64,000 bases of DNA from Manihot esculenta (lineage: Eukaryota > Streptophyta > Magnoliopsida > Malpighiales > Euphorbiaceae), in assembly GCF_001659605.2 (NCBI RefSeq), contig NC_035174.2, positions 8,180,402-8,244,401 of the forward strand, given 5' to 3'. Numbering within the stretch: position 1 is the stretch's first letter; each line of letters opens with the position of its first letter. This document shows positions 1 through 12,800 of the stretch, piece after piece. A program made the translations under genes and the position numbers. The notes beneath the pieces are model-generated. The model did no database searches and was not told the origin of the DNA. It saw nothing but the letters and a program-made list of their open reading frames with translations.

Positions 1-677
1 AAGTGAAGCACTACAATAGGAGCAAAAATATCCAGTTTCCAGCAGCAGAAAGCATATCTTATTCTTCATATCATAAAAAATTGCAGGAAACGATAGTACA
101 AAAGGTTATAGATGATGTGCATGTGCCATAACAACCTTTACAGGTTGAATCATACCAGAGATATTAAGAAGTTTCAAATATTTTTTTTCAATGTGTTGTA
201 TTTGTTAGTCTTCAGTTTCTTTTCATCAACAGGACTCTGAAAGTGACTCACTTGTGCAAATTATTAATATCATGATCATACATGTCAAACAAAATAATAT
301 AACAAAGCATTAGTACCTACGCTAGAGGTAAGTTTATTATCGTGTAACCTTGTAGACATGGATCAAAACAAATAAGCAAGTACTCCGTGCTCTAAGTAAA
401 CATGCTTCTTCTCATGAAGAAATGTCATGGGGCATGAAGTGTTTAGAAAGGACAAAAAATGCTTAACGGGAAGAACCATATCAAAGCAAAATCATATGAA
501 TGAGAAGGCTACAACTTGTTTAAATATTAGCCAAATCTGCTATCAAGATTTTGAAAACCGATATGCTAGCGTTATTAATCTGTCTTGATATATGCAGAGA
601 ATGTTATGACCATGTTTTAAAAGAAGCATGATGCATCCCAAAAGAGCAGACAGAAGCCAAAATAACAAAGAACTTAC
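1..677. other. Intron or downstream part of the metallo-hydrolase gene; no exon identified
   Basis: A splice donor on the minus strand directly follows the exon that ends at 678, so this stretch should be intron and possibly later exons of that gene. I read the minus strand in all frames and found no convincing continuation of the metallo-hydrolase domain. The sequence is AT-rich with stops in every frame. The remaining exons are most likely left of the window. Confidence 0.5.
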
Positions 678-1632
678 GTTGTTGAAAAGTGGATCCAGCA
701 AAGGTTTAGCATTCGGAGTTGCAATGACTCGAAGGTTTGGCAATATTTCAGAAAGCGGCTTTAAGGTCTTCAAGTGGCAATGATCATCAAGGCTTTGAGT
801 TATCAATAAGCAATCAAGTTTAGGAAGATTGCTGAGCTGCATCAAAATTGTATTACTAATTTCAATAACCTCCATAACAAACCTAACAGAAAAAATTATT
901 TCAAAAGCCATTATAGAAAATTAATTTGTCCTGCCAAAATAGGCTTGAGAGGGGTGATCCAATTGCACCCCTCAAGACAAATGTGTATTTACATTACAAA
1001 ATTTACACTATAATTATCAAATTTGTGGAAATCACTGTTATAATACCAATCAATATATCAATTCAAAAATGAAAAAGTACCTGGAAATTCTTTATGACCT
1101 TCTTGGCAGCATCATATAGCCAGGGAATTCCAAAATCCAAGTTACCCACCAAGATTGGGTCAACCAAAATATTTACCCCACCCACCTCCCATAACCAACT
1201 ATTCCCCTAAATGCATTAAATTAATAAGAAAATTAATAATAGGGTAACACAAACTGAAAATCAATCAAATTTATCTCAGGCCTAGATCAAGAAACCCATA
1301 ACCCCACCTCCAAGTAAGTGAGTCTGAACACATCAGTGCCAGCAGAAGTCGACCCAATTGCGTTTTCTTCAGAAACTACTGCAGAAACAACTTTATCCAA
1401 CCTGCAAATAAGAGCTAAAACTCACATGTTTGTATCAATATAATATTGAATTTATGAGAGGAAAAAAAAAGCGAAAGAGAAACCTGTTTCTCGGCAGCTT
1501 TAATGTGCTGGTGTTGATGCAGATTGGACGGTTACAGGATGAGAAAAAATGGGTTGGTGAGAATGGCTTTAATGGAGATAAGAGTCTGGTTTTACAAGGA
1601 TTGTATAGAAAAGAATTGCAGTGAAGAGCCAT
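678..1632 (-). CDS. Plastid-targeted metallo-beta-lactamase-fold hydrolase, 5' four exons only
   Basis: Minus-strand exons at 1632-1484, 1401-1308, 1206-1081 and 836-678 join in frame and give the first 176 residues. The N-terminus (MALHCNSF..., about 50 residues rich in S, T, N, P and R with few acidic residues) looks like a chloroplast transit peptide. The mature part reads GNSWLWEVGGVNILVDPILV, the first strands of the fold, and later LLITQSLDDHCHLKTLKPLS, where a degenerate metal-binding loop would sit (DDHCH rather than HxHxDH). The closest family I know is the plant 'metallo-hydrolase/oxidoreductase superfamily' such as Arabidopsis At1g29700. The substrate is unknown. The last visible exon ends AAC-AAC before a GTAAGT donor, and the 3' part lies outside the window. 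The gene diverges from MED25 with about 2.2 kb between start codons. Exon calls are sure; the missing canonical histidines make catalysis uncertain. Confidence 0.8.
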
Positions 1633-3820
1633 GATCAGACACAGAAACAAGAAGAGAAGAATATGTCCAATTAGTAAAATTTCTGTTTTTCCCCACTTGA
1701 TAACATGTCTTTCTCGTGCTTCACTGGTTCTGTTTACCAAATCAGTTACTCTGATGGTTTTGATTCTGCCACGTGTCAACTGATTACCAACCATTTTTAA
1801 ATTCTGTTTATTTAAGGAACTTGTTTGTTGATCATCTTTTATTCTGTTTAATTAAAGATTTATCACCATTTTTACTCGAAAATAAATCTAATTGAATTTT
1901 CATTTATTTTTCTCTGTTACCAAATAAGACTTATTTTTAATAATAAAATATTTAATATGATAAAATTTATTTTTATAATTTTAAAAATTATTCACTATAC
2001 ATAAAGTTAATTAATAAAAAAAAATTAAATTTCATTTATTTAACCTTTCATAAAAAGTATTAAATTTATTCCATTTTTTACTCTTGTTGATTTCGAAGTA
2101 TTTATACCATGAAAATTATTAAATTATTTAAGAAAATAAAATACTTTAATTTTATGAAATACAAGAAAGGAAGTTAAAATCTCAAAATTCAAATAAAAAT
2201 TTTCAAATTAACATATATAAAATTTAAATTTTGGAATGTTACATAAATGATAACCATGAAATATTTTCAAGAGTTTAGATTACAATCAAACAATTAAAAA
2301 CTAAACGAAATCAAAATTAAAATATTAAAAAAAAACATAATTTATACATGAAGATAGCAACAAATTAAGTATTTTTAAATATTCGTTCCATTTACGGATT
2401 TGGATACAGCTAAACATTTAATTATTTAATTCAGATGAAATTAAATTAAATAAATTAAAAATTAAAATTTTAGTATTTATGAAAATTAAATTAAATTGAT
2501 ATGATTTGATTGATTTATTTTTTAATAAGTTTTTTATTTTTTATTATTTATTTTTAACATTCTAAAATTTAATTAAAATATTTTAATTTTTGTTATAATT
2601 TAATTTCTATATTATTAAAAATAATATATTATTATAACTAATCTATTCAGTTTAATTTTTTTTAATTTTTTCAAATCAAAATTAAATTGAATCGAAATAA
2701 TTAAATTTTTTAAATTCGATAGATTTTCAATTAAATTTTTTCGATTTAAATTAAATACTGTTCACCTCTAAATTTAAATAGTTATAATCGAGTTTGAAAT
2801 TGATTTGAGTTTGAAAAATAATACTTCCAACAAGTTTAGATTTTATTTATAAATATTTATTACTTAAATTTATTTATATAAATAATTAATTTAATATAAA
2901 AATATATATTTTATAGTAATATTTATAAATTTTTTTATAAATTTTTATTTAAAAATTAAAATTTAAATATTTTTTAAAAATATTAATTTTTTTAAATAAA
3001 AATTATTTTTTTTATAAATTATTAATTAAAATATATGAGAGTAAACAAAATTTTATTTGGATAAATAATAATTCAATTTAGAATGAAATAATTTTTAATC
3101 GGTTGTTTAAATATTTTAATATAAATTAAATTGAAATTTAAATATTTTAATTTTCGTAGGTTCTTTACTGTTTATATTTCTATTTAAATATAATTATTTT
3201 TAAATTAAAATAGGCGTACAAATTTCAGACTTTTAGTTAGTATTCTTATAAAAAATTAACATTGAACCGACCATTCCATCTAAGCAACTCCATAAAATTT
3301 GTTCAAGAATTAGATTTCACTTAAAATTGAAGAAAAAAAAATAAAATAATGAAAAAATTGAACCAGATTTGAAACATTAAAGAATAAAATGAAATTAATA
3401 ATTATATTTATTTTGGTTAGGTTTTTTACCAAGACTCAGATTTGAACCGGACACTTGGACCCTCTAGTCTAACAAGTGAACCGAGCACCAAAGCCTTTAG
3501 CAGTCAAAACTTTCCCCAAAATTTACCATAATCCAAACACCATAGCACCAAACGCACCGTTTTCTACTCTCGCATCGTCAAAAGTTTGCCCCAAATTTCG
3601 CCGGAATCCAAACACTAGAGCCCAGCGACTTGTGATTCTTATTTAAATCCTGGTGCTGGTGGGAAACCAAGGAATTAAAATCGTTAAAAGGAAAAGGAAA
3701 TTGATTTTTTTTTTTTCTTAAATTCTATTTCAGAACATAACTTGCTATATTAGCTTAAGAACAAGTCAATCCAGGGAGAGAACGCAAATCTTTGATCTTC
3801 TCCTTTGTTAAGGCTGCCCG
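1633..3820. other. Divergent spacer between the metallo-hydrolase gene and MED25
   Basis: Very AT-rich DNA, dominated by A and T runs between about 1900 and 3300. It must hold the promoters of both divergent genes. The 150 bases before the MED25 start are less AT-rich and probably are its 5' leader. I see no coding exon and no recognisable complete mobile element. Confidence 0.6.
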
Positions 3821-6800
3821 ATGGCGGAGAAGCAGCTTATAGTGGCCGTTGAAGGCTCCGCGGCCATGGGCCCCTTCTGGCAGACCATCCTTTCGGAGTA
3901 CCTTGAAAAGATGATCAGGTACTTTTTCATTCGTGCTTGCTGTATTGTTATAAAAATGACTTTTAATTTACATTATGTGCCATTAGGGTTTCTTTCTTTT
4001 CTCCCTTTTTTTTCAATGGATTTTCGGCATTTGGTGTTTCATTGTGGAGTTATCTAGAGTTCTCTCACTTGGGTATTAATAGTTTCGTGTTTCTATCTTC
4101 TGATAAACAACAACAAAAAAAAAAGTTTCTTGTAACTATATGTATAATTTTAGCACATCTTACTTCTTCATTGTGAATATGGCATTAGATAATTAGTTTC
4201 CTAGTTTATACGGCTATGTGATTACTGAACCACTACTCAATGTACAGTATAATAGTTCTTATACAAAATGAAATATGATTCTTTTATGTTATCTGTTCAG
4301 TAAAAGAATTGAAGCATCCAAACTTCGAATTTATTTGACACAGTTTCCTGAGATCTCATTTTTTCTTCTGCTTCTACTAAAGTAGATAGGCTTTATCTGA
4401 AAACTAAAACATATATAAAAAAGTAGATTGAGTTTTAAGGGTTTGTAATTCTTAAAGGATGGAAAAGAGATGAGGCAATGAAGTTGTCATAGAGGACTAT
4501 ATGTATGGAAAAAAAATCTCTTCTGTGAAAGCGATAGACATCAGTCAGATACATTAAGCATCTCTGATGCATAAAAATAGTGCAATTTACACTGTAGTTA
4601 GCCCTTAGTCTAGTAATTTGGGGAAAAAAAAAACTACACATGGAGCAATCAAGGGGAGCACATGTCTAATACATAATAAAAATGGTGAAAAAGAGGTTGC
4701 ATTGTTTTTGATGGATGAGTTCTGGTGATCACACAATACCAATGGTTTGGAACAAATGATCCTCGAATGCAGATCATCAATGTATTTTTAACACAAAACA
4801 TTGTCTAGCATGGTCTGTAGTACAGTGGTGCTTCTTTGTTACGGTGTTGAGCAAAGGTTATAAATGTAATGAAAAGGCAACAATATGGTGCATGGATTAT
4901 GAAGACTCACTAAGAAAATCAAGAGACTCTCTTATTTCATGTTCCCCAACTTGTGTAAATCATTTGTGTAAATAATGATAATATCACCACAACTTTTGTG
5001 TACGGTTTGTTTAAAGATTATAGATTTGTTATCCATATTGCAACTGTTCCATCCATCTCATGGGATCTAATGATCCAATAGTAAAGTTCCCTTTTTCCTG
5101 TAGATCATTGCGTAAGGTTAATCTTTCTATTATGTCCTTACTCAACTAAGCCTCATTCATGAACTTAGAATGTCTTCTTAACCCAAAGAAAAAATATTGC
5201 TACAGCCTCGGGTGACCAATGATGCCTTTAGCCAAACAAAAAAGTTCTTAAAAGATTCTGGAAGAGAAGTAGAGGATCCCTAGAATTACGAGTCAGTAAT
5301 CAGCACAATGCACTGCTGAGACTATAGGTCTCTCTTGGAATGTCCATCCTCCAACCAAGTTGGATAATTCTCCAAGAAACCCCCTTAAAATCCTGGAAGA
5401 TTGTGCTTATATAGAAGCAGGATAAGACCACCTTGTTCCACAACTGATTAAAAGAAAAAGCCTGATCTTTGAATATGTGTGTATTTCTTTCATTCCAAAG
5501 ACTCATTTACAACTCAAAAGGACTTTAGTTTCTTTTCTACTGCCAGGAGGTTTCCATTTATTACCAATAAATGTCTCCAAAGATTCTGGACATGCTAAAT
5601 GTTCCTCAAAATTCAAATTGCCCATGCCTCCTCACTTTATCAGAACGAGTGAGGATGAGTCTAAACTTTGCTTATATAACTCGCACGGAAATCAAGAGAT
5701 AAGGACTTATTGGGCCTTCATTTTTGGCAAAAGACCATCTTATTCTCCTTTTGGATAACTGCAGACTAAACAAAACACTTATCTTGACTGGCACTTTACT
5801 TGATCACACAGGTGATGAGTTTTTGTCACCTGCTGTTCTTAATTTTGTGCCTAAAAAGTTCACCACTTAATTCATATTTATGTGTTGGTTACAGCAACAT
5901 CAATAATTATATAATATAAGGTTCATAATGGGGATGGTGACCATCTTGAGGACTTCTTTGTGAGCATTAATTGTATTTCTAGAATTTGGAGAATTTCTGA
6001 GTGTGTATTTCTCTCTTAATCTTTATAAAAATTTACATGTCTATTTATACATAAAGAATTGCACTCGGAAAGAAAGAAAATAATTACAAGATAAATTCCC
6101 ACAATTAAGCCCCTAATTTATGCAAACAGATCAGCCTTCAATCAGCAACTAAATAAGCCAACAGTATTAATATTAAATGGTATCAGTGTATGATTATTTA
6201 CTTTCTGTTCAGGTCACATATGTTTGTTCTATATACATTATAACCCTTGTTCACTTTGTGCAGGTCTTTTTGTGGTAGTGACTTGACTGGGCAGGTAACT
6301 CTGTTTGCACTTTGGTGGAGTTTTAATGATCTTGATCCAGTTCCTGAAGTATTAAATTCAATCAAACACTACAGGATACATGAGTTGAGTGGTCAGATCT
6401 TACTATAATAGATTTAAGGATAGTTTGGCATCTCCAAGTTTTCTAAAACTAGGTTCTATCTCTAAGATGGTAAAAGGGTGTTTTTTTGGCTCTCTACATA
6501 TCAGCTTTCCTTATTTTTCGTCATCCGAGTTTTAGCAAGGTTTGGCTTGAACTGGTGGTCTTAACTGGTAGGCACGCTCCATGGAATCAAAATTTCCATG
6601 GATAGTTTATTTTTTATTTAGTTACTTAGATGGAACAGTTCCTTTAAACTTCCATTTTCTATTGGTGCTCTTATGACTGTGACTTGGATGGAATAGATTT
6701 TTTTTTTTCAAAATTTCCCCATTATGTGAATTCCTTTCTAAATAAATTAGTCATGGAAGGAGTAAGGAGAGGAAGAGGGAGACCTAAAATTAGGTGGAGG

Positions 6801-9800
6801 GAAGCAGTGTTGAAAAATTTGCAATTTTTGAATACTGAGGTGGAATTAGTCTCAAACAAGCTAATGGCAAAAAAAGGAAAAAAGAAAAAAGAAAGAAAGA
6901 AAACAAATCCATATAGCCGACGGTAACTAATTTGGGATTAATGTTTAGATATTGTTGTAAATTCCTTTCTAAGCTTTGGTTACTATTGCCTTGTAAATGT
7001 TCATACATGGTGATGTGTGTTATTTTTCTTTCTATGAAACACAGAAACCTTCACCTTCTAATGCCGAGCTCTCACTGGTAACGTTTTATTCCCATGGATC
7101 TTATTGTGGTATGTCTTTTTCTTAATCCTTTTGATTCACCTTCTGAAAATTATATCTTGATTGATGGAATTATTGCATGTTACCACTGTGTATTTATTTG
7201 TGGAATAAAATATAAAGCTGAGTTTCTGCTTGCATTCGGTTTTAATCTTTACTTGAAATTGTTTGTTTGGCCTGCACAATGTTTTTTTAGGTCTTTGAGA
7301 GTTGAAATAAGATTACCTTTTTGATTTGCTATTAGGTTGTGAAACTAGTTCCATTTTTGTAATTTTGGTCTTTTAGTTTATGTCAAAGTTCTAAAGAACT
7401 TATGCACATGATGGCATGTACTTGATGTTTCTATAGCAAACTTCCTTGAAGTTGTACTTTTCTTTAGTTGATGCACAGTTTAAATATTTCCTACACATCG
7501 AAATAAATTGCAATAATTTTGAATGTGCATTCCATGATCTCCTTCAGTTTGAAATTTTAAATGTTATGGCAATATGTTGGACCTGTAATTGTTCTACATG
7601 TATGCATAGTTATGTGAAATTTAGTTCTCGAATTTGCTTTGCTTTGTTTATTCTGTACAAAATTGTAATTCTCTCTCTCTCTCTTTTCCCCCTTCATGTA
7701 AAGCTTGCTTAGTGCAACGAAGTGGCTGGACAAGAGATGTTGACATATTTTTACAATGGTTATCGGCTATTCCTTTTGCTGGTGGTGGCTTCAACGATGC
7801 TGCAATTGCAGAAGGTCTTTCTGAAGCTTTAATGGTATGAGGTGTTTATCTAAATTTTTGTCTTCCGAGTCCTATCTCATTTTAATTCCTCCAAAAGGAA
7901 AAAATTCATTTGTCTTCCTATAATGGTGACAGCTATTGGAATTTCTGTGCTTTCTTTTGAGGAAAAGCTCAACTCGACTAAGTATTAGTCCCAACTCCCA
8001 ATCTAGTTTGAGTCAGTTTAATGGAATGCTTAATTTAATTCTACCCATTTTATGAATACAAGAATTGAAGAATATAATGCTACTAAAGCCTTTTTCACTG
8101 TAATTAATATATGCTCATTTTTCGGCGTTGGTGCATTTGTTGTTCTACCCTAAGCATGCATCATATTTCAATCACTCTCCTCACAACTTATTTTCATAGA
8201 TTTGACTTGTGACCTCTTTGGTGATTGTTCTATTACACATACTTTCAATAACTTTATTTTTCAATTGCAAGGGGTATTTCTCAGGTTTACTCTTTTTACT
8301 TCATTCAGATGTTTCCTTGTACTCAAAATGGAAGCCAAGCTCAACAAAATATAGAAGGACAAAGGCATTGTGTTCTTATTGCGGCAAGTAACCCCCATCC
8401 CTTGCCGACACCAGTCTATCGACCACAAATACAAAATTTGGAGCAGAGTGAAAATATTGATCCACAAACTGAAAGTCGTCTATCTGATGCAGAGACTGTT
8501 GCAAAATCTTTTCCCCAGGTAGTTTGCTCTTGTTTTCTTTGGCAATGTACTAGTGCTAACTTCTCGTGTCTTCTCTATTACCATTTGGTCACTGACCCCC
8601 AGTTTGTTACAGTGCTCAGTATCTCTGTCTGTTATTTGTCCAAAACAACTGCCAAAAATTAGAGCTATCTACACTGCGGTAAGAATGCTGATCTCTCTCT
8701 CTCTCTCTCTCCCTCTCTCTGGATGATCAGCCCGTAAATGAGCTGAGCCTTGAGTATCTCAACAAATATTTTTAATTTAAAATTTATTTATAATGCAAGC
8801 GGATAATATTTTGTGATAATAAAATAATATATAATTAAATAACACAATACTTGTAGACTAACTTTTGTATATAAATCCTACATGTTTCTAGTCTGATTAA
8901 AGTATAAAATATAACTAAAAGGGTTATGCAATTTTATTAAAACTAATAAACATAAAATCAGATATGAACAAATCAATGAACTAAGATATTATGTGTATAA
9001 AGCAATAGTTTTATACTCTCTCCATTCACTTTTATCTGTCATTTAAGGTTTTTGTGTGATGATTAAGAAAACAATTAAATCAGCTTAATTGAAACAAAGT
9101 GCTTTTTTATTTGGCAAAATTGCCCTTTGTCTCACATAATTACTTTCATCTGAATAATTCTTTCCATTAAGCAACTATAGAAAAGTGAGATAATTAAGAG
9201 TAAGGAAAAGGTAATTGATAAGAGATGTTTTAGGATATTGTAAAGTAATTATTGTATTTAGTAGATATAGGGGTAAATTTGAAAAAAAAATTAATACTCC
9301 TTAAGTTTCTTCAAGTTATAGATAATTTTGGACAAAACGACTTCTCAAAAGTGACGGCTAAAAATGGACTGAGGGAGTTACTAAGAACACGATACAATGA
9401 ATCAAAATTAATTGAAATATATGGAAATCTTAGACATTATAACTAATAAACATACATGCCTTATTAATATGTGAGTAAAAAGTGTTATAAATTTAATCAA
9501 GTTTTTGGTGAAATTAAGTTTTGCATAAAAAGCTAATTGGAACCATTTTGTCTATGATAAATTACCAACTAAATCAAGACTATGTTGTTTTTGGTGAGTT
9601 GCTAGTCCTAAATCTTACAAAAACTATGTCCATTGGGGATGGAGACAGCTAATCTAAAACTATATAAACTTATTCTTTTCTTCATTTGTGCAGCTGCAAC
9701 CCCACCCCCTACCCCCCTCCTTTTTTCTTCATTTAGTCTCATAACTCTTATTGTACTCCTTCCCTCTCTCTAAAAATCTCTTGGCCCTGACGTCCTTCAC

Positions 9801-12800
9801 CTTTTGCCATCAGACCTCCATTATGGCTGCTTCCTCTCTCATGATCACCCCCTGAACCTCCTCAATATCATGCCCCTTTGTTTCCTTTCTTCCAGATTTC
9901 AGTTGCTTATGCAGTGCTCCTCTACATTGTGCCCTACTCCATGATTGAGAGAAGAAAAAATATAGATGCCTAGATTTCTATGTTAGAGAACTTGTTTATC
10001 TTCGGCTTCATGTTGAATTTTTCTATGTTTTTTAGCCATAAAATTTTTGCATTGTTTGATAGCTGCTTATTTTTTATTTTTTTGAAGTTTTAGCCAAAGT
10101 CAGTCCATGATGCATGATAAAATGCTGATTAATATTGGATTATGATCTAACAATGAAATGATTTTATCTTGAGCCTAAGCCTATCCAATAAACAAAATTG
10201 AATTTGAGCTTGGCTCGTCTATTGTATACATGAACCTAAGATGAGCTGAGCTTGGGTTTCATACAAATCTAACAAGCTGAGCTTTAAGCTTTATTCAAGC
10301 TTGAGCTATTGAAAGCTCAGCACAGCTTGTTTGCACCACTAGAGCAGAGTGTTTAATTTGTATTGTAGTGTAGTCAGCATTTCAATTGGACTTCTCTTTT
10401 GTTCACTCTTTTACTTTTTTAGCCTGGTCAACCTCCATTTGACCACTGATTGCAGACTTGAGGATTCAACTCTGAACTTTGTGGAATTTTGATAATGGAT
10501 GCTCACATAGATGAAAGCACTGGCCAAAACATAAATTTGTTTTCAAACAATGGTGCATATAAAAGGATAATAAAAATAGAGGGAACCAGCATTGTTATAG
10601 TATCTGAAGAATTTTGGGAAAATTTTGAGTATTTTTATATTTCACTCTTAATCTTTACAATTGGTCTACATGACTATTTATACACAGAGAATCATATCTA
10701 AACAGGAAGTAAATAATCAAATAATAATTACAGAGATAATTAAGGATCCTAATCAGATCAAATCAAATCTCTAGAATCAGCTAGGATTAGTTAAATAAGT
10801 CAACACTCCCCCTCAAGTTGGTGCAAAGATGTCACACGTGCCCAACTTGCAAATCAGATTATGGTAGATCTTGTTGTTAAGCCCTTTAGTAAACACATCC
10901 GCAAGTTGCCCCGTAGAAGTCACATGAACTAGGCTCAAGACACCGTCTGTTAATTTTTCTTTAATGAAGTGCCGATCAATTTCAATGTGCTTGGTTCGGT
11001 CATGTTGGACTGGATTTTGTGTTATACTTATAGCAGCTTTATTGTCACAATACAAAGTTATCTTGTCTCTCTCGGACAATTTCAACTCTTCCAATAACTT
11101 CTGTAACCATAAGAGTTCACATACTCCTTGGGCCATTGCTCTGTATTCTGCTTCCGCACTTGACCGAGCAACAACACTTTGTTTTTTGCTCCTCCAGGTG
11201 ACAAGGTTCCCCCCACAACTGTGCAGTAGCCAGAGGTGGATCTCCTGTCATCGAGAGATCCTGCCCAATCTGCATCTGTAAAAGTTTCAATTCGGAGATG
11301 ACCATGTTTGGAGTAAAGAAGCCCTTTCCCTGGCGCAGACTTTAGATATCTCAAGATGCGAAGTACAGCTTGCATATGAGTCTCACGAGGGTCATGCATG
11401 AATTGGCTGACTAAGCTAACAGCATAGGCTATATCCGGTCGAGTGTGTGAGAGATAAATCAACCTTCCTACCAATCTCTGATATCTTTCAATATCCACGG
11501 ACTCACCAGTTCCTGCTTTCAGCTTGTGATTACTTTCAATGGGAGATTCTGCTGGTTTACACCCCATCATACCAGTTTCTTCCAAAAGATCTAGAATGTA
11601 CTTTCTTTGGGAGATGAAAATTCCTTTTTCTGATCTAGCCACCTCGATACCTAGAAAATATTGCAGTTTTCCCAGATCTTTGATTTCAAATTCTTGGGCC
11701 AACAACCTCTTTAGTTGAGCCATTTCCTCTTTGTCATCACCTGTCACCACTATATCATCAACATACACAATAAGAAGGGTGATCTTACCCTTATGATGTT
11801 TGATAAACAGAGTGTGATCAGCATTGCTTTGTTGGTAACCAAAGGACATCATGGCTCTGCTAAACCTGTCAAACCAAGCTCTGAGAGATTGTTTTAGCCC
11901 ATACAAAACCTTTTTTAACCTGCACACCTTTCCTTGTGTCTTCTCATCAGCGAACCCAGGAGGAATTTCCATGAACACTTCTTCCTCTAAATCTCCATGG
12001 AGGAAAGCATTCTTCACATCAAACTGTTGCAAGTCCCAGTCCAAGTTGGCTGCGCAAGATAACAAAACTCTGATTGAGTTCATTTTTGCAACTGGTGCAA
12101 ATGTCTCTTGGTAATCCACTCCATAGGTTTGGGTGAATCCTTTAGCAACCAATCTGGCCTTAAACCGTTCAATTGTGCCATCAGCTTTGTGTTTCACTGT
12201 GAACACCCATTTACAGCCAACGAGTTTGTTCTCAGGTGGGAGAGTGACAAGCTCCCAAGTCTCATTTTTAGCCAATGCTTTCATCTCTTCAATCATTGCT
12301 TTCTTCCATTTAGGATCTGCAAGAGCTTTCTTCCAATCCTGTGGAATAAACACAGAGAAAATAGACAAGGCAAAGGCTCTATAGGAAGGAGATAAAGATT
12401 CATAAGAAACAAAGTTAGAAATAGGGTGTTTAGTGCAAGATCTGACCCCTTTTCTTTGTGCAATAGGTTTATCTAAGTCATTGAAACATTCAAGAGTTGT
12501 GGGTAACTCACCAGAAGAAAGAGTTGTGGGTAACTCACCAGGAGAAGATTCTTGACTCTGAGTAGACTGCATAATGGCTTCTTCTGTCTTATCTCTCCTT
12601 GAATACCTTCTCAAATCTGGCTTGTCCAAACGACCAGTTCTCTCTCCCTGATTGGACATCTCCCCCTGTCTACTAGAACTCAAACTTTCTAGTTGAACCA
12701 TATCATTCAGAATCACAGAATTCGGGATCACTTCTTCTTGCTCATTATTCTCCCCCTGAAGAGGTGAGTGTGTGGTACTGAAGTAGGGTTCAGTTTCTCG

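Noticed and set aside
380..410. Minus-strand VYLEHG-like stretch that might continue the metallo-hydrolase
   Set aside because: No phase-compatible splice sites around it; the match is too short.
3421..3500. tRNA-like or SINE-like segment on the minus strand (GGTTCAAATCT at 3449-3439 resembles a B box)
   Set aside because: No cloverleaf can be folded, no clear A box and no A-tail or target duplication.
8735..10345. Possible TE bounded by gagctgagc / agctcagc motifs in MED25 intron 6
   Set aside because: The motifs do not pair as clean inverted repeats and no target duplication is visible.
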